Shown piece after piece: positions 1 to 9,237 of a DNA stretch of 64,000 nt. Both the position numbers and the translations under genes were made by a program. The notes under the pieces were generated by a model, which worked only from the letters and a program-made list of their open reading frames with translations, was not told the origin of the DNA and searched no databases. Numbering within the stretch: position 1 is the first letter of the stretch; each line of letters starts with the position of its first letter. The stretch lies in contig NZ_CP023068.1 in the NCBI RefSeq assembly GCF_002288525.1, forward strand, positions 1,302,001-1,366,000, in the 5' to 3' direction. The DNA is from Sinorhizobium sojae CCBAU 05684 (GTDB taxonomy: Bacteria; Pseudomonadota; Alphaproteobacteria; Rhizobiales; Rhizobiaceae).

Positions 1-113
1 GCCGGCTTGCCGAGCAGGTTGGGTGCGGCAAAGCAGGCGATGCCGCCCGCTGCCATGAGGCGTAGCGCGTCGCGTCGAGAATAGGTCGATGCGGTTGTAG
101 GATCTTTAGCCAT
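1..113 (-). CDS. ABC transporter substrate-binding protein, N-terminus only (partial)
   Basis: Only the first 37 or so codons are in the window; the gene continues beyond base 1. The peptide opens with a twin-arginine type leader: a Ser-Arg-Arg-Asp-Ala-Leu core at about residues 12-17 followed by a hydrophobic stretch rich in Ala and Gly. It lies 36 bp downstream of the double ATPase gene on the same strand, so by context it is most likely the periplasmic binding protein of that dipeptide/opine-type ABC system. The family is inferred from the leader and neighbour; the ligand-binding domain is not visible. An alternative is another Tat-exported enzyme. Confidence 0.6.
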   Translation of the reverse strand, partial: MAKDPTTASTYSRRDALRLMAAGGIACFAAPNLLGKP

Positions 114-149
114 GATGTCTCCTCCCTGTGGCGATGTTCGCCGTGGCTA

Positions 150-1814
150 TCAAATGTTTACGGCAGCCGGCCGCGTGCTCCTCGGCCGCTCCCCCGGAAT
201 CGCGGCCACCAGCTCGCGCGTGTAGGCCGATTGCGGGTTCAGAAAGATTTGTGACGGCGGGCCGCGCTCAACGATCCGCCCTTTCTGCATCACCGCGATT
301 TCGTCGCAAATCTGGCTGGCGACGCGCAGATCATGGGTGATGAAGATCATCGATACGCCGGTTTCCCGCTGGATCTGGTCGAGCAGCTTGAGGATCTGCG
401 CCTGGATGGACACGTCGAGCGCAGAGACGGCCTCGTCGGCAATCAGCAGCTTGGGCTTGAACATCAAGGCCCGGGCGATGCCGATGCGCTGGCGCTGGCC
501 ACCGGAAAACTCGTGCGGATAGCGGCCGAAGGCGCCCGCATCGAGACCGACATGGGCCAGCAAGGCTCGCGCCTCCTCACGCGCCTGGGCATAGGGCATG
601 CCGTGCGCGACGGGGCCGACGGTCAGGATCTGCCCGATGGTCGCACGCGGGTTCAGCGACGCGAAGGGATCCTGGAAGATCATCTGAATTTGTGGCCGCA
701 GCGGCCGAAACTCGGATTCGGAAAGCATGGCGATGTCGCGGCCTTCGAACAGAATCCGACCGCCATCGCTGTCCTGCAGCTTGATCAGAAGCCGTCCCAG
801 CGATGATTTGCCGGAGCCGCTTTCGCCGACAACACCGAGCGTGCGCCCTTGAGCCAGGTCGAATGAGACGTCCTTCACCGCCGGCACGATGCGCTGGCTG
901 CCGAACAGGGCACTGCCGCTGCGATAGGTCTTGGACAGCCCCTCCACCTTCAGGATCGTCTCGTTACCCGCCTTCGACTGAACTGCGCGATCCTCTCCCG
1001 TCAGGTGCGGAACGGCTGCGATCAGGCGCTGCGTGTAGGGGTGGGTGGGGGATTTGAGAACCTGCTCGGCGCTGCCCTGCTCGACAACGCGGCCTTTCTC
1101 CATCACGACGACGCTGTCGGCGATCTCCGCCACGACACCGAAGTCATGGGTGATGAACATCACGCTCATGCCCTTGCGGCGCTGAATGTCCCGGATCAGT
1201 TTCAGGATCTGCGCCTGCGTGGTGACGTCGAGGGCCGTGGTCGGCTCGTCCGCGATCAGGACCGTAGGTTCGAGTGCCAGCGCCATGGCGATCATCACGC
1301 GCTGGCGTTGCCCACCCGACAGCCGGAACGGATACTGGTAGTACATGAGCTCCGGATCGGGCAGACCGACTTCGGTTAGCAGCTCGATGGCGCGGCTGCG
1401 CCGCGACGCTTTCGTGCCCACGCCATGCGCCATTAGGACTTCGGTGATCTGCTCACCGACGGTCATCAGAGGGTTGAGCGCCGAGAGCGGATCCTGGAAG
1501 ATCATCGACACGACGCGGCCGCGCAGGCCGCGCAGCTCCTTTGGCGATGCGCCGATGACGGCCGTGCCGTCGAGATGAATGGCACCGGACGAGACGGGGA
1601 TCAGCTTCGGCAAGAGCCCCATGATCGTGTTAGCCGTCACCGACTTGCCTGAGCCGGACTCGCCGATAATGCACAGGATCTGACCCCGCTTGAGATCAAA
1701 CGAGATGTTCTCGACGGCGTGAGCCCGTTCCATGCCTTTCGGCAGGTCGACCGTCAGGCCGCGCACCGAAAGCGCTGCCTCGTCTACGGTAACAGCTTGG
1801 ATGCTGGCGGCCAT
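150..1814 (-). CDS. Dipeptide/oligopeptide-type ABC transporter, fused double ATP-binding protein
   Basis: Cytoplasmic ATPase that powers import of peptides, opines or similar solutes. Two complete ABC cassettes lie in one 554-residue chain, equivalent to DppD joined to DppF. Each has a Walker A (GESGSGKS, the first at residues 51-58), an LSGGQRQR- or [12 protein letters not shown] signature and a Walker B ([10 protein letters not shown] in the first half, [10 protein letters not shown] in the second). Each half ends with the oligopeptide-family C-terminal extension ([16 protein letters not shown]). The open frame extends 44 codons further upstream, but the ATG at 1814 has a strong GGGAGGA site seven bases before it and is preferred. 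It is divergent from the GntR regulator at 2040 and probably co-transcribed with the binding protein downstream. No permeases are in the window; they may lie beyond base 1. Confidence 0.9.
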   Translation of the reverse strand: MAASIQAVTVDEAALSVRGLTVDLPKGMERAHAVENISFDLKRGQILCIIGESGSGKSVTANTIMGLLPKLIPVSSGAIHLDGTAVIGASPKELRGLRGRVVSMIFQDPLSALNPLMTVGEQITEVLMAHGVGTKASRRSRAIELLTEVGLPDPELMYYQYPFRLSGGQRQRVMIAMALALEPTVLIADEPTTALDVTTQAQILKLIRDIQRRKGMSVMFITHDFGVVAEIADSVVVMEKGRVVEQGSAEQVLKSPTHPYTQRLIAAVPHLTGEDRAVQSKAGNETILKVEGLSKTYRSGSALFGSQRIVPAVKDVSFDLAQGRTLGVVGESGSGKSSLGRLLIKLQDSDGGRILFEGRDIAMLSESEFRPLRPQIQMIFQDPFASLNPRATIGQILTVGPVAHGMPYAQAREEARALLAHVGLDAGAFGRYPHEFSGGQRQRIGIARALMFKPKLLIADEAVSALDVSIQAQILKLLDQIQRETGVSMIFITHDLRVASQICDEIAVMQKGRIVERGPPSQIFLNPQSAYTRELVAAIPGERPRSTRPAAVNI

Positions 1815-2039
1815 CGAGATTCCTCCCTCGTCAACGCAACTGGTGGACTCGTCGCTGCTCAATTGCGCGTCACCACCAGAAAATTTGTCCCCTGGAGGCA
1901 GCGCGCAGTCGGCACTCTCCTCACGCTCAACGCCATTCGCTACCAATCAGGGCTTTACTCCCGATCAATATAAGATTGGTCTTGCCATTGGCGTCAATAT
2001 AGATCAATTTGGTTGCGAAAATTATTTTTGCGAGGGCTC

Positions 2040-2708
2040 ATGAGCGTCGTATTGAAGGACTTCATTGAGGCGGAAGGTTTGGAACCGGGGGATCGATTGC
2101 CTCCTGAGCGCGACCTGGCAGTGAAACTTGGCCTTCCCCGTACCGCACTTCGACGGATGCTCGCTTCATTGGAGAAGGAGGGCCGGCTTGTCAGGCATGT
2201 TGGCAGAGGAACGTTTATCGCCGGCAGCGGCGTAAGCTCGACGGCCCTTCGCCGCCCGCTAAGCAGTCCGGGAGACGCATTGCGCACCTATCCGGCGGAA
2301 GTGTTCGAGGCTCGGCTTATCATAGAACCCAAGATCACCGCATTGGCGGCATTACGGGCGACGAGGCAGGAGATCGATGAGATGCAGAAATCGATCGATC
2401 GGGGCAGCGCGGCGGAAAGCCTAGCCGAATTCGAAAAATGGGACGCTGTCTTTCACCGCATCATCGTCGGAGCCGCCCGCAATGGTCTTCTCGCCTCGCT
2501 CTATGAAGGCATTCACGCCGTGCGGGCCGGAAATCTCTGGGGGAAAATGAAGGAGCATTCACTAACCCCTGAGCGCAGGAAGGCTTATATCGCCAAGCAT
2601 CAGGCCATTCTTGACGCCATCAATGATCGGGACAGCAGAGAAGCCGAGCGAAACATGTACGATCACATCGTCGAAGCGAGGGCAAATATACTCGGCCCGG
2701 CTACCTGA
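2040..2708 (+). CDS. GntR-family transcriptional regulator, FCD (FadR-like) subfamily
   Basis: DNA-binding repressor or activator of about 222 residues. The N-terminal winged helix is typical (LEPGDRLPPERDLAVKLG, then a RTALRRML recognition region and GRGTFIAG wing). The C-terminal FCD ligand domain carries Asp and His residues of the metal-binding type (EKWDAVFHRIIV, and a final histidine in MYDHIVEAR). The ATG at 2040 follows a GAGGG site; a TTG start nine codons earlier is possible but has no site. It is divergent from the dipeptide-type ABC operon, so it probably controls that operon and itself from the 225-bp intergenic region. The effector is unknown. Confidence 0.88.
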   Translation: MSVVLKDFIEAEGLEPGDRLPPERDLAVKLGLPRTALRRMLASLEKEGRLVRHVGRGTFIAGSGVSSTALRRPLSSPGDALRTYPAEVFEARLIIEPKITALAALRATRQEIDEMQKSIDRGSAAESLAEFEKWDAVFHRIIVGAARNGLLASLYEGIHAVRAGNLWGKMKEHSLTPERRKAYIAKHQAILDAINDRDSREAERNMYDHIVEARANILGPAT

Positions 2709-2876
2709 GCACCTGTTGGCTTGTCCAGTGTCATGTCATGAAGCCCCGTGACTCATGTCAAAGCGGCCATGTTCGGCGTTTTCACACAGCCCGTCGGGCC
2801 TGACCGGCCTGAGATATGGGTGACGTTTTGCACACCTCGCCCTCGACGGTTTCCATAAACAGGGACCCGAAGTATC

Positions 2877-4151
2877 CTACCAAAACTTGTCCAGCATCTT
2901 GTAGTACATGCCGACCAGCGGCAGGAACCAGGGCTTGCCGAAGTGTCCCGGCACCGCCCGCCATTCGAGACCTTTCAGCGGGTTGCGGTCCGGCCGGCCG
3001 AGGATTGCATCCGCCATGATCATGCCGAGATGGGTCGAAAGCTGGGCGCCATGGCCGGAATAGCCCATGGCGTACCAGACGCCGTCATGATAGCCGGCGC
3101 GCGGAAAGCGGTCCTTGGTTATGTCGACGAGGCCACCCCAGCAATAGTCGATGTCGACATTGGCAAGTTGCGGGAAGATCTCTGCGAGGCGCGCCTGGAG
3201 AATTGCGCCGATATTCGCGTCCGAACGCTGGTCGGAGGTTGCCGAGAAGCGGGCGCGGCCGCCGAAGATCAGCCGATTGTCCGGCGAGAGCCGGAAGTAA
3301 TTGCCGATATTCATCGATGTGACGCAGGTGCGATTGCCCGGCATCGTCGCCGCGATCTCCGCTTCGGTCAGCGGCCGCGTGGCGATGATGAAGCTGCCGA
3401 CGGCGATGATCCGACGGCGGAAATGGCCGAATGTCGACGGCGTGTAGGCGCCGGTGGCGACAAGCACCGCATCGGCGGTGACACTGCCGCGCTGTGTTTT
3501 CAGATGATGGCGGGTGCCCGCCTGCCGATGTTCCGTGACGGATGCCTTCTCGAAGATCGTCGCGCCGTGACGCTTGGCGGCCTCGGCGAGCCCTACGACG
3601 TAGCGGCCCATATGCATCATCGCGCTCTTTTTCGAGAGCATCGCGCCATAGAAGGGCGAGCCGATTTCCTGCTTCAGGTCGTCTGCGCTGAGCAACGCCG
3701 TGTCGGGATCGACCTCTGCATTGACCGCTTCGAAGTTGCGGGCGATCGTTTGGAAATGCTGTGGCTTGGAAGCGAGCTTCAGCTTGCCGGCGCGGCGGAA
3801 GCTGCAGTCGATGCCCTCCTCCTCGATCAGGGCCTCGATCGTGTCGATCGAATCGTCCAAGGCTTTGTAGAGCGCAATCGCCCGCTCCTTGCCTAGCTCC
3901 GCCCTTGCCGCCAGATAGCTGTGCGCGAGCCCGTTGTTCAGGTGTCCGCCATTGCGGCCGGAGGCGCCCCAGCCAACCCTCTCCGCCTCCAGCACGACGA
4001 CCTTCGCCCCGGCCCTGGCGAGTTGGCGGGCGGCGCCGAGGCCGGTGAAGCCGCCGCCGATCACTGCAACGTCGTAGTGGCCATCGACCGGACCCTCCGC
4101 GGCCCCTGCGAAGGCCGGGGCGTTGTCGTGCCAGTAGGAGAGGAATTTCAT
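2877..4151 (-). CDS. FAD-dependent oxidoreductase, DadA/PuuB (amino acid or polyamine oxidase) type
   Basis: Flavoenzyme of 424 residues likely to oxidise an amino acid or amine. The N-terminal dinucleotide fold is clear (VAVIGGGFTGLGAARQLA near residue 30) and is followed by GWGASGRNGGHLNNG, characteristic of the gamma-glutamylputrescine oxidase/OrdL branch of the DAO family. The C-terminal half has the second FAD segment (WGGLVDITKDRFP, then GYSGHG). It heads toward the Lrp regulator at 4224-4700 on the same strand and lies downstream of the class III aminotransferase, so a joint role in amine or amino-acid breakdown is inferred. The substrate cannot be read from the sequence. Confidence 0.85.
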   Translation of the reverse strand: MKFLSYWHDNAPAFAGAAEGPVDGHYDVAVIGGGFTGLGAARQLARAGAKVVVLEAERVGWGASGRNGGHLNNGLAHSYLAARAELGKERAIALYKALDDSIDTIEALIEEEGIDCSFRRAGKLKLASKPQHFQTIARNFEAVNAEVDPDTALLSADDLKQEIGSPFYGAMLSKKSAMMHMGRYVVGLAEAAKRHGATIFEKASVTEHRQAGTRHHLKTQRGSVTADAVLVATGAYTPSTFGHFRRRIIAVGSFIIATRPLTEAEIAATMPGNRTCVTSMNIGNYFRLSPDNRLIFGGRARFSATSDQRSDANIGAILQARLAEIFPQLANVDIDYCWGGLVDITKDRFPRAGYHDGVWYAMGYSGHGAQLSTHLGMIMADAILGRPDRNPLKGLEWRAVPGHFGKPWFLPLVGMYYKMLDKFW

Positions 4152-4223
4152 GGCAATGCGCCTTCTCGCTTGAGATCAAAACGCCCGCCGTCGGTCGAAG
4201 CAAAGGGCGATGTTGATGAGAGT

Positions 4224-4700
4224 CTATGGCTGAAACAGGTTCGTCAGCGGCAGGTGCCCCTTCACGACCGGCGATTTCAGCACGACGAAGCTGAAATACT
4301 TATCGATGCCGACGTCCAACTCGACCAGCCGCTCCATGATCTCTTGATATTCGCCGATCCCGGTGGTCACGAATTTCAACAGGTAGTCGTAGCCGCCGGA
4401 GACCACATGGCACTCGATTAGTTGATCGATCTTCTCAACGGCCGCGAGGAAGCGTGCAAAGTCGGTCTGCCGGTGGTTCTTGAGCGTGACCTCGGTGAAC
4501 ACCGTTAACGTCTGCCCCAACTTGGCGACGTTGATCTGCGCCGAATAGCCCTCGATATAGCCCTCCGACTGCAGCTTCTTCACGCGCATGAGGCAGGGGC
4601 TCGGCGATAGATTCACCACCTCCGAAAGCTCCACATTCGTCATTCGGCCATACTGCTGCAGCACGTGCAGGATCTTGATGTCGATCCGATCTAGTTTCAT
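4224..4700 (-). CDS. Lrp/AsnC-family transcriptional regulator
   Basis: Small regulator of about 158 residues. The N-terminal helix-turn-helix (LDRIDIKILHVLQQYGRMTN, then LSPSPCLMRVKKLQ) is typical of Lrp. The C-terminal RAM ligand domain contains the usual ECHVVSGGYDYLLKF segment. The open frame runs 41 codons further upstream, overlapping the aminotransferase gene, but homologues begin at MKLDRID, so 4700 is chosen. It sits between the aminotransferase and the FAD oxidoreductase on the same strand. Lrp proteins commonly respond to the amino acid their neighbours degrade, so local control is the natural inference. Confidence 0.9.
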   Translation of the reverse strand: MKLDRIDIKILHVLQQYGRMTNVELSEVVNLSPSPCLMRVKKLQSEGYIEGYSAQINVAKLGQTLTVFTEVTLKNHRQTDFARFLAAVEKIDQLIECHVVSGGYDYLLKFVTTGIGEYQEIMERLVELDVGIDKYFSFVVLKSPVVKGHLPLTNLFQP

Positions 4701-4761
4701 GGACTTAGCTTTCGCTGATGAAAAATGGCGCGAGCCTATTCGGCTACCGGGGCAGCCGACG

Positions 4762-6096
4762 TTACACCTGCGCGACGACCTTCTTGAGCGCGCATTCCAT
4801 GGCTTCGAGGAACCGATCCACATGCTCCGCCTGGCAAATAAGCGGGGGGCGCACCTTCAGCGTATCCTCGTTGGCGCCCGTCGTACTGATCAGAACGCCA
4901 TCGTCACGCATCAGGTTTACGATCTCCAATGCCATGGCACGCCGGCCGACCGCTCCCGTTCCGTCCAACCCGATGTCGATGCCGAAGAACAGCCCGGCAT
5001 TTCGAATGCCGCGAATACCGGGATGCAGCGTGGCAAGATGCTCCAGCCCCACCCGCAGGCGCTCGCTCATGGCATGCGCATGCTCGGGGATCCGATCCCT
5101 ATGCAAAATAGTCAGGACGGCGTCGGCTGCCGCGATTCCGACGGTATTGCCGCCGAAGGTGTTTGAGTACCGGGCCGTAGCGCCAAAGTGGTCCATCGGC
5201 GCCTTGCGGCCAACGACTGCGCCGATTGGGAATCCATTGCCCATGGGCTTACCGAGGGTAACGAGGTCCGGAACAACTTCGTGCCGCTCAAAACCCCACA
5301 TGTGTGTGCCCGTCCGTCCGAATCCCGGCTGAACTTCATCGGCAATTACGAGGCCACCCGCCTCCCGCACCGCCTTGATTCCGCCGGCGATGAAGCCAGG
5401 CGGGTCCACCCAGACGCCGTCGCTGGAGAAAATGCTGTCGATGAGCAGGGCCGCGATGCCAATGCCACGTCGATTCAAATCGGCAATAGCGGAGCGAACC
5501 TGTTCTTCAAAGAACGTGGCAGCCTGCCGGTCCGGTACGCCCGCAGGCCCGTGCAGCGACACCATACGGACGGCCGGACTGAGCTTGACGGCGTCGCCCA
5601 GATTAGGCGACACCATCGCCGTGGCCGCGCTGGTCCCGTGATAGGCATGGGAAGAGACGATCACGCCCTCGCTGCCGCTGGTCAGCCGGGCGATCCGGAG
5701 CGCCAGATCGTTCGACTCGCTACCCGTGCAGGTGAAGACAACGCGGTTCAGCTCCTCGGGAAAGGTGGCCACAAGCCGTTCGGCATAATCGACAAGCCTC
5801 GGTTCAAGATAGCGCGTATTGGCGCTAATTCGGTTGGCTTGTTCCGCCATGGCAGCGTTGATCTCTGGATTGCAATGCCCGAGAGAGGGCACATTGTTAT
5901 AGAAATCCAGATAGCGACGTCCGTCGGGGTCGTAGAGCCATATGCCCTCGCCCCGAACGAAATGGACCGGTCGGCGGTATTGGAGCCTGTAGGAGGCTCC
6001 CAGTACGCTGTCGCGCCGGGCGATCAACTTAGATTCGCGGGGGGGAATTGTGGCTTCCCCGGGGGTAAAGCGGTTGGGCATGAGATCGGTGGACAT
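4762..6096 (-). CDS. PLP-dependent class III aminotransferase / possible phospho-lyase
   Basis: PLP enzyme of about 444 residues. The frame shows the family cofactor region (VIADEVQPGFGRTG) and the Schiff-base lysine in TLGKPMGNG. Class III enzymes include omega-aminotransferases and the ethanolamine-phosphate and 5-phosphohydroxylysine phospho-lyases. The gene is followed upstream on the same strand by an aminoglycoside-phosphotransferase-fold kinase at 6203-7303, the partner known for hydroxylysine kinase plus phospho-lyase in animals, so an eliminating rather than transaminating role is plausible. The start at 6096 has an AGGA site eight bases upstream; an in-frame ATG at 6123 lacks one. 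The exact substrate is unresolved. Confidence 0.85.
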   Translation of the reverse strand: MSTDLMPNRFTPGEATIPPRESKLIARRDSVLGASYRLQYRRPVHFVRGEGIWLYDPDGRRYLDFYNNVPSLGHCNPEINAAMAEQANRISANTRYLEPRLVDYAERLVATFPEELNRVVFTCTGSESNDLALRIARLTSGSEGVIVSSHAYHGTSAATAMVSPNLGDAVKLSPAVRMVSLHGPAGVPDRQAATFFEEQVRSAIADLNRRGIGIAALLIDSIFSSDGVWVDPPGFIAGGIKAVREAGGLVIADEVQPGFGRTGTHMWGFERHEVVPDLVTLGKPMGNGFPIGAVVGRKAPMDHFGATARYSNTFGGNTVGIAAADAVLTILHRDRIPEHAHAMSERLRVGLEHLATLHPGIRGIRNAGLFFGIDIGLDGTGAVGRRAMALEIVNLMRDDGVLISTTGANEDTLKVRPPLICQAEHVDRFLEAMECALKKVVAQV

Positions 6097-6202
6097 AGCT
6101 TTGATCCTGCTTAGGGTTTCCATCCGCGAGAAGGTCGCGAGTTACCGTACTGATTACCAAGGCGATTGACGAAACACTTGGCGTGCCTCCAGCAACGCCG
6201 GG

Positions 6203-7303
6203 CTAAGGCACCGCGCGACGCACAGCCATCTCCGCCTCCCCGACGCCTAACGCCGAAAGGATAGAGAGCCCGCGTTCGGCTCGGGCCACGTTCTTCTTGA
6301 TATAGGCTGCCTCGGAGGGAAACAGTTCGGCTCGCCAGTAGTTGATCAGGATGAGAGCGCTTTGCCGCGCCTTTATCAGCCCGACGAGCAGTTTTGCCTC
6401 GAGCGCGGGAAGCGGGATCACCGAAGCATAGCCAGCGATGAGATTTTCTGCGCCGCCCAGAGCCAGAGACGGGTCCGTCACCACGTGGCTTGCCGCAACC
6501 GCGAGATCCTCAATCCGTGGCCCCCAGCAGCCGTCGCCGAAATCAATGAACGCGACACCATTATCCGTCAGGAGTGTATTGAACGGGCTGGGGTCATTGT
6601 GCGTGACCTGCCATGCTATCTCGCGCAGCTGCGGCTCGATGAGCTCGACGTAATTGCTAATGGCAAGACGCACGCAATCTGCAACGGGCCCTGAAGGCAG
6701 ATGCTCCTCCAGTTCCATTAGCCTCGGCCAGCATCCGACATGCCAAAGGACTGGGCGGCGCATGGCGGGCACCTTCAGAGGCTCGAGAGCCAAACTGAGC
6801 CTGCCAAGCGCCTGGCCGACCCGGTAAAGGACGTCCGCAGTTGCGTTCGCCTGGTGTAGCGGCACCCCTGAAAGTCGGGTCTGCAGGTAGCCGCAAATCT
6901 CCTCCTCTTCGAACATCAGCGTGCCGCCGCTGGTACGCACGATCTGAGGTGATGCGAAACCGGAAGCGCCTTCCAGCCCTGCGAGCGCCGCAACCTGGAA
7001 GCGGAAACTGTCTCGTCCTTCCGGCCGTGCTGACGTTTTGAGGATCAACCGATCGCCGTTCAATAGGGTGACGTCCGCGGTACACTCGACTTCCGAGGAC
7101 AGAACCCTGACCGTTCCCGTCAGACCGTAGTGGCGCAGTAGCAGCTCACCCGACACTCGTGCTTCCGGAGCGCTTGGCTTTGTCGCCAGAATGGCGGCGG
7201 CGGCCCGAAAATACACTTCGGTGAAAGGCGTGCCGACCGACTGGGCGCCGTCGAGATGACCGTCGTCGTCGTCGTCTGGGACCGCATCGTTACAAGCACC
7301 CAA
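6203..7303 (-). CDS. Aminoglycoside phosphotransferase (APH)-fold small-molecule kinase, start uncertain
   Basis: Kinase-fold protein of up to 366 residues. The catalytic loop HNDPSPFN and the metal-binding FIDFGD are both intact, so it should phosphorylate a small hydroxyl compound. It resembles the hydroxylysine kinase / homoserine kinase-like branch more than drug-resistance enzymes. The longest frame opens with a TTG and a low-complexity Asp run; real homology seems to begin near TPFTEVYFRAA, so the true start may be an internal GTG near 7215. It precedes the class III aminotransferase on the same strand by about 100 bp. Together they suggest a phosphorylate-then-eliminate pathway, which is inference. 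Confidence 0.75.
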   Translation of the reverse strand: MGACNDAVPDDDDDGHLDGAQSVGTPFTEVYFRAAAAILATKPSAPEARVSGELLLRHYGLTGTVRVLSSEVECTADVTLLNGDRLILKTSARPEGRDSFRFQVAALAGLEGASGFASPQIVRTSGGTLMFEEEEICGYLQTRLSGVPLHQANATADVLYRVGQALGRLSLALEPLKVPAMRRPVLWHVGCWPRLMELEEHLPSGPVADCVRLAISNYVELIEPQLREIAWQVTHNDPSPFNTLLTDNGVAFIDFGDGCWGPRIEDLAVAASHVVTDPSLALGGAENLIAGYASVIPLPALEAKLLVGLIKARQSALILINYWRAELFPSEAAYIKKNVARAERGLSILSALGVGEAEMAVRRAVP

Positions 7304-7609
7304 GATTGAGACCCTCGCACTGTTTGGAGCCGGGTGGCATGCTCATCCGAAAAAGCGACAGTTGAGATGGCATCCAGTCCGCTGCGCCCAGCCTCGATGA
7401 TAAAGGTCGGGCGTTTGCTGCTGAAGGCGCCGGAACCACCGCCCCCGCCTTCAGCACGATTGTGTCGGTCCCGGCTTTGGAAATTACCTCACCCGCGCCG
7501 GGGTCCATGATGCCACCGCCGAAGACGGCGGCACCGCGATGACCCTCCATCAGTCCCTCGACACTCGGCGAACCGAGTGTCGTTATCGGGCCGCCGGAAG
7601 AGAGACTTT
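7304..7609. other. No recognised gene between the kinase and the HAD hydrolase
   Basis: About 300 bp separate the two minus-strand genes. A minus-strand frame stays open through it (for example GGGIMDPGAGEVISKAG) but I recognise no family and see no ribosome-binding site before any start. It may be a decayed gene fragment. The kinase start problem lies at its left edge. Confidence 0.4.
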
Positions 7610-8278
7610 TCAGAGCCCGACGACGCCTGGCAATTCCGAGATGCCGGCGATCTCGGTATAGCCGTAATAGGGATTGGCCGGCTCGTGACCGCGATTGACC
7701 CAAACCTTGTTCTTGATCCCGAGGTCATGTGCGGACATCAGATCGTAGCGGAACGAGGAGGAGCAATGCAGTATGTCCTCCGGACCGCAACCAAGCATGT
7801 CGAGCATATATTCGAAGGCCCGGAAGTGCGGCTTGTAGGCCTGAGCCTCTTCAGCGGTGTAAACGGCGTGGAACGGCGCGCCGAGCTTCTCGACGTTGGA
7901 CATGATCTGCGAGTTCATTGCATTTGACAGGATGACCAGCGGAATCTCCTTGGCGACCTTGGCAAGACCAGCCGGAACGTCCGGATGCGGCCCCCAGGTG
8001 GGAACGCGTTCGTATACCATCCGGGCGTCTTCGTCCCTGAAGTCGATGCCGTTACGTTTGCAGGTCCTCGCCAGTGCGTTATGGACCACCTCTGCATAAG
8101 GCTTCCAGTCGGCCATGACTTCATCGAGCCGGTACGCAGAGAAGTCCGCGATGAATTGCAGCATTTTCTGCTCGCTCATGCGGTCGCCGTAAAGATCGCG
8201 TGCCGCCTCCGCCATCTGAAAGTTGATCAGCGTGCCGTGGCAGTCGAAGGTGATGTATTTCGGGCGGAAAGTGGCCAT
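7610..8278 (-). CDS. Haloacid dehalogenase type II / HAD-superfamily hydrolase
   Basis: Hydrolase of 222 residues. Motif I is ITFDCHGTLINF with the nucleophilic Asp at about residue 10. Motif II is the Ser of VILSNAMNS, motif III the Lys of QAYKPHFRAF, and motif IV the Asp of SSFRYDLMSAHDLG. The arrangement fits the L-2-haloacid dehalogenase subgroup, although many members are phosphatases on unknown metabolites. It lies upstream of the kinase and aminotransferase on the same strand, which favours a metabolic phosphatase or dehalogenase in that pathway, but the 300-bp gap makes co-transcription uncertain. Confidence 0.85.
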   Translation of the reverse strand: MATFRPKYITFDCHGTLINFQMAEAARDLYGDRMSEQKMLQFIADFSAYRLDEVMADWKPYAEVVHNALARTCKRNGIDFRDEDARMVYERVPTWGPHPDVPAGLAKVAKEIPLVILSNAMNSQIMSNVEKLGAPFHAVYTAEEAQAYKPHFRAFEYMLDMLGCGPEDILHCSSSFRYDLMSAHDLGIKNKVWVNRGHEPANPYYGYTEIAGISELPGVVGL

Positions 8279-8493
8279 GCGCTTCGTCCTTTTCTTGGCG
8301 GGGATCTGTTTCCGTTATGAGCAATGATAGGTTCCCCTCCGCCGCCGTTCTGGCCGGATTCCTAGGCTCGTCAGCAGAAAATTCTGGACTAAAGGTCAGG
8401 TTGGCTCTTTCGATTTCGCGTAGAGGGTAATGCCACCGCCGAGGCGCCGAGGGCGGGGCCGCCGTTTCTCAGTCAGAAAAGGATAAAAACACC

Positions 8494-9021
8494 ATGACCC
8501 GCTTTTCAGCACCTGCTGCAAACGCTAATCATGCCGCCATGCATATTCGCCCCGCCTCACCCGCAGACGCTCCTGCCGTCTGGTCAATCATCGAGCCCAT
8601 GATCCGAGCGGGAGAAACCTATGCGCTTGATCGTAATCTGAGCCGGGCAGAGGCTCTTGCCTACTGGATGGGAGCAGATAAGGAAGTCTTCGTTGCCGAG
8701 GAAGCGGGCGCCATCCTCGGCACCTATTACATGCGTTCCAATCAGGCCGGCGGTGGTCGGCATGTTTGCAACTGTGGATACGTCACAGCGCCTGATGCGA
8801 CGGGTCGTGGCGTCGCACGCGGTATGTGCGAACACTCAATGGTAACCGCCCGCGTCCACGGGTATCGGGCAATGCAGTTCAACTTCGTGGTGAGCACCAA
8901 CCAGCGAGCCATTTCGCTATGGCAGAAAATGGGTTTTGAAGTCGTGGGCACGTTGCTCGGCGCGTTCAGGCACCCGACCCATGGCTATGTTGACGCCTTC
9001 GTCATGTATCAAGCGCTATAG
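8494..9021 (+). CDS. GNAT-family N-acetyltransferase
   Basis: Acetyl-CoA-dependent acyltransferase of 175 residues. After a short leader the GNAT core begins at MHIRPASPADAPAV. The acetyl-CoA loop is visible as DATGRGVARGMCEHS (equivalent to the Q/RxxGxG/A loop), followed by the C-terminal strand pattern NQRAISLWQKMGFEVVGTL. An AAGGAT site lies ten bases before the ATG. A second in-frame ATG at residue 16 (MHIRP) matches the usual family start and could be used. The gene stands alone; its substrate is not known. Confidence 0.88.
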   Translation: MTRFSAPAANANHAAMHIRPASPADAPAVWSIIEPMIRAGETYALDRNLSRAEALAYWMGADKEVFVAEEAGAILGTYYMRSNQAGGGRHVCNCGYVTAPDATGRGVARGMCEHSMVTARVHGYRAMQFNFVVSTNQRAISLWQKMGFEVVGTLLGAFRHPTHGYVDAFVMYQAL

Positions 9022-9237
9022 ACGAAGTTGGCGTTCGCGACCTAGGACGACGATGCCGTCCTGCCCCGTATCCCCGAGACCCGCGAACCCGTCGCAGCTT
9101 ATATCCGGTCGCGTCGGTGACAGTCGCGCCCTTGGCCGATTTCAGCACCCGCCCGCCGCCTCATGGCCGCGATAGGAGGACGAGGGGATGGGCACCGTCG
9201 AGTTCGACTAGCGAGTCCCCGCATTTTTCTACCGACA

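Noticed and set aside
1945..2039. GATC/AATATA near-symmetry between the ABC operon and GntR gene as an operator
   Set aside because: The symmetry is weak and AT-rich; it cannot be told from chance promoter sequence.
2943..3896. Long plus-strand frame opposite the FAD oxidoreductase
   Set aside because: It is the antisense shadow of a well-supported gene in GC-rich DNA; no start signal or domain.
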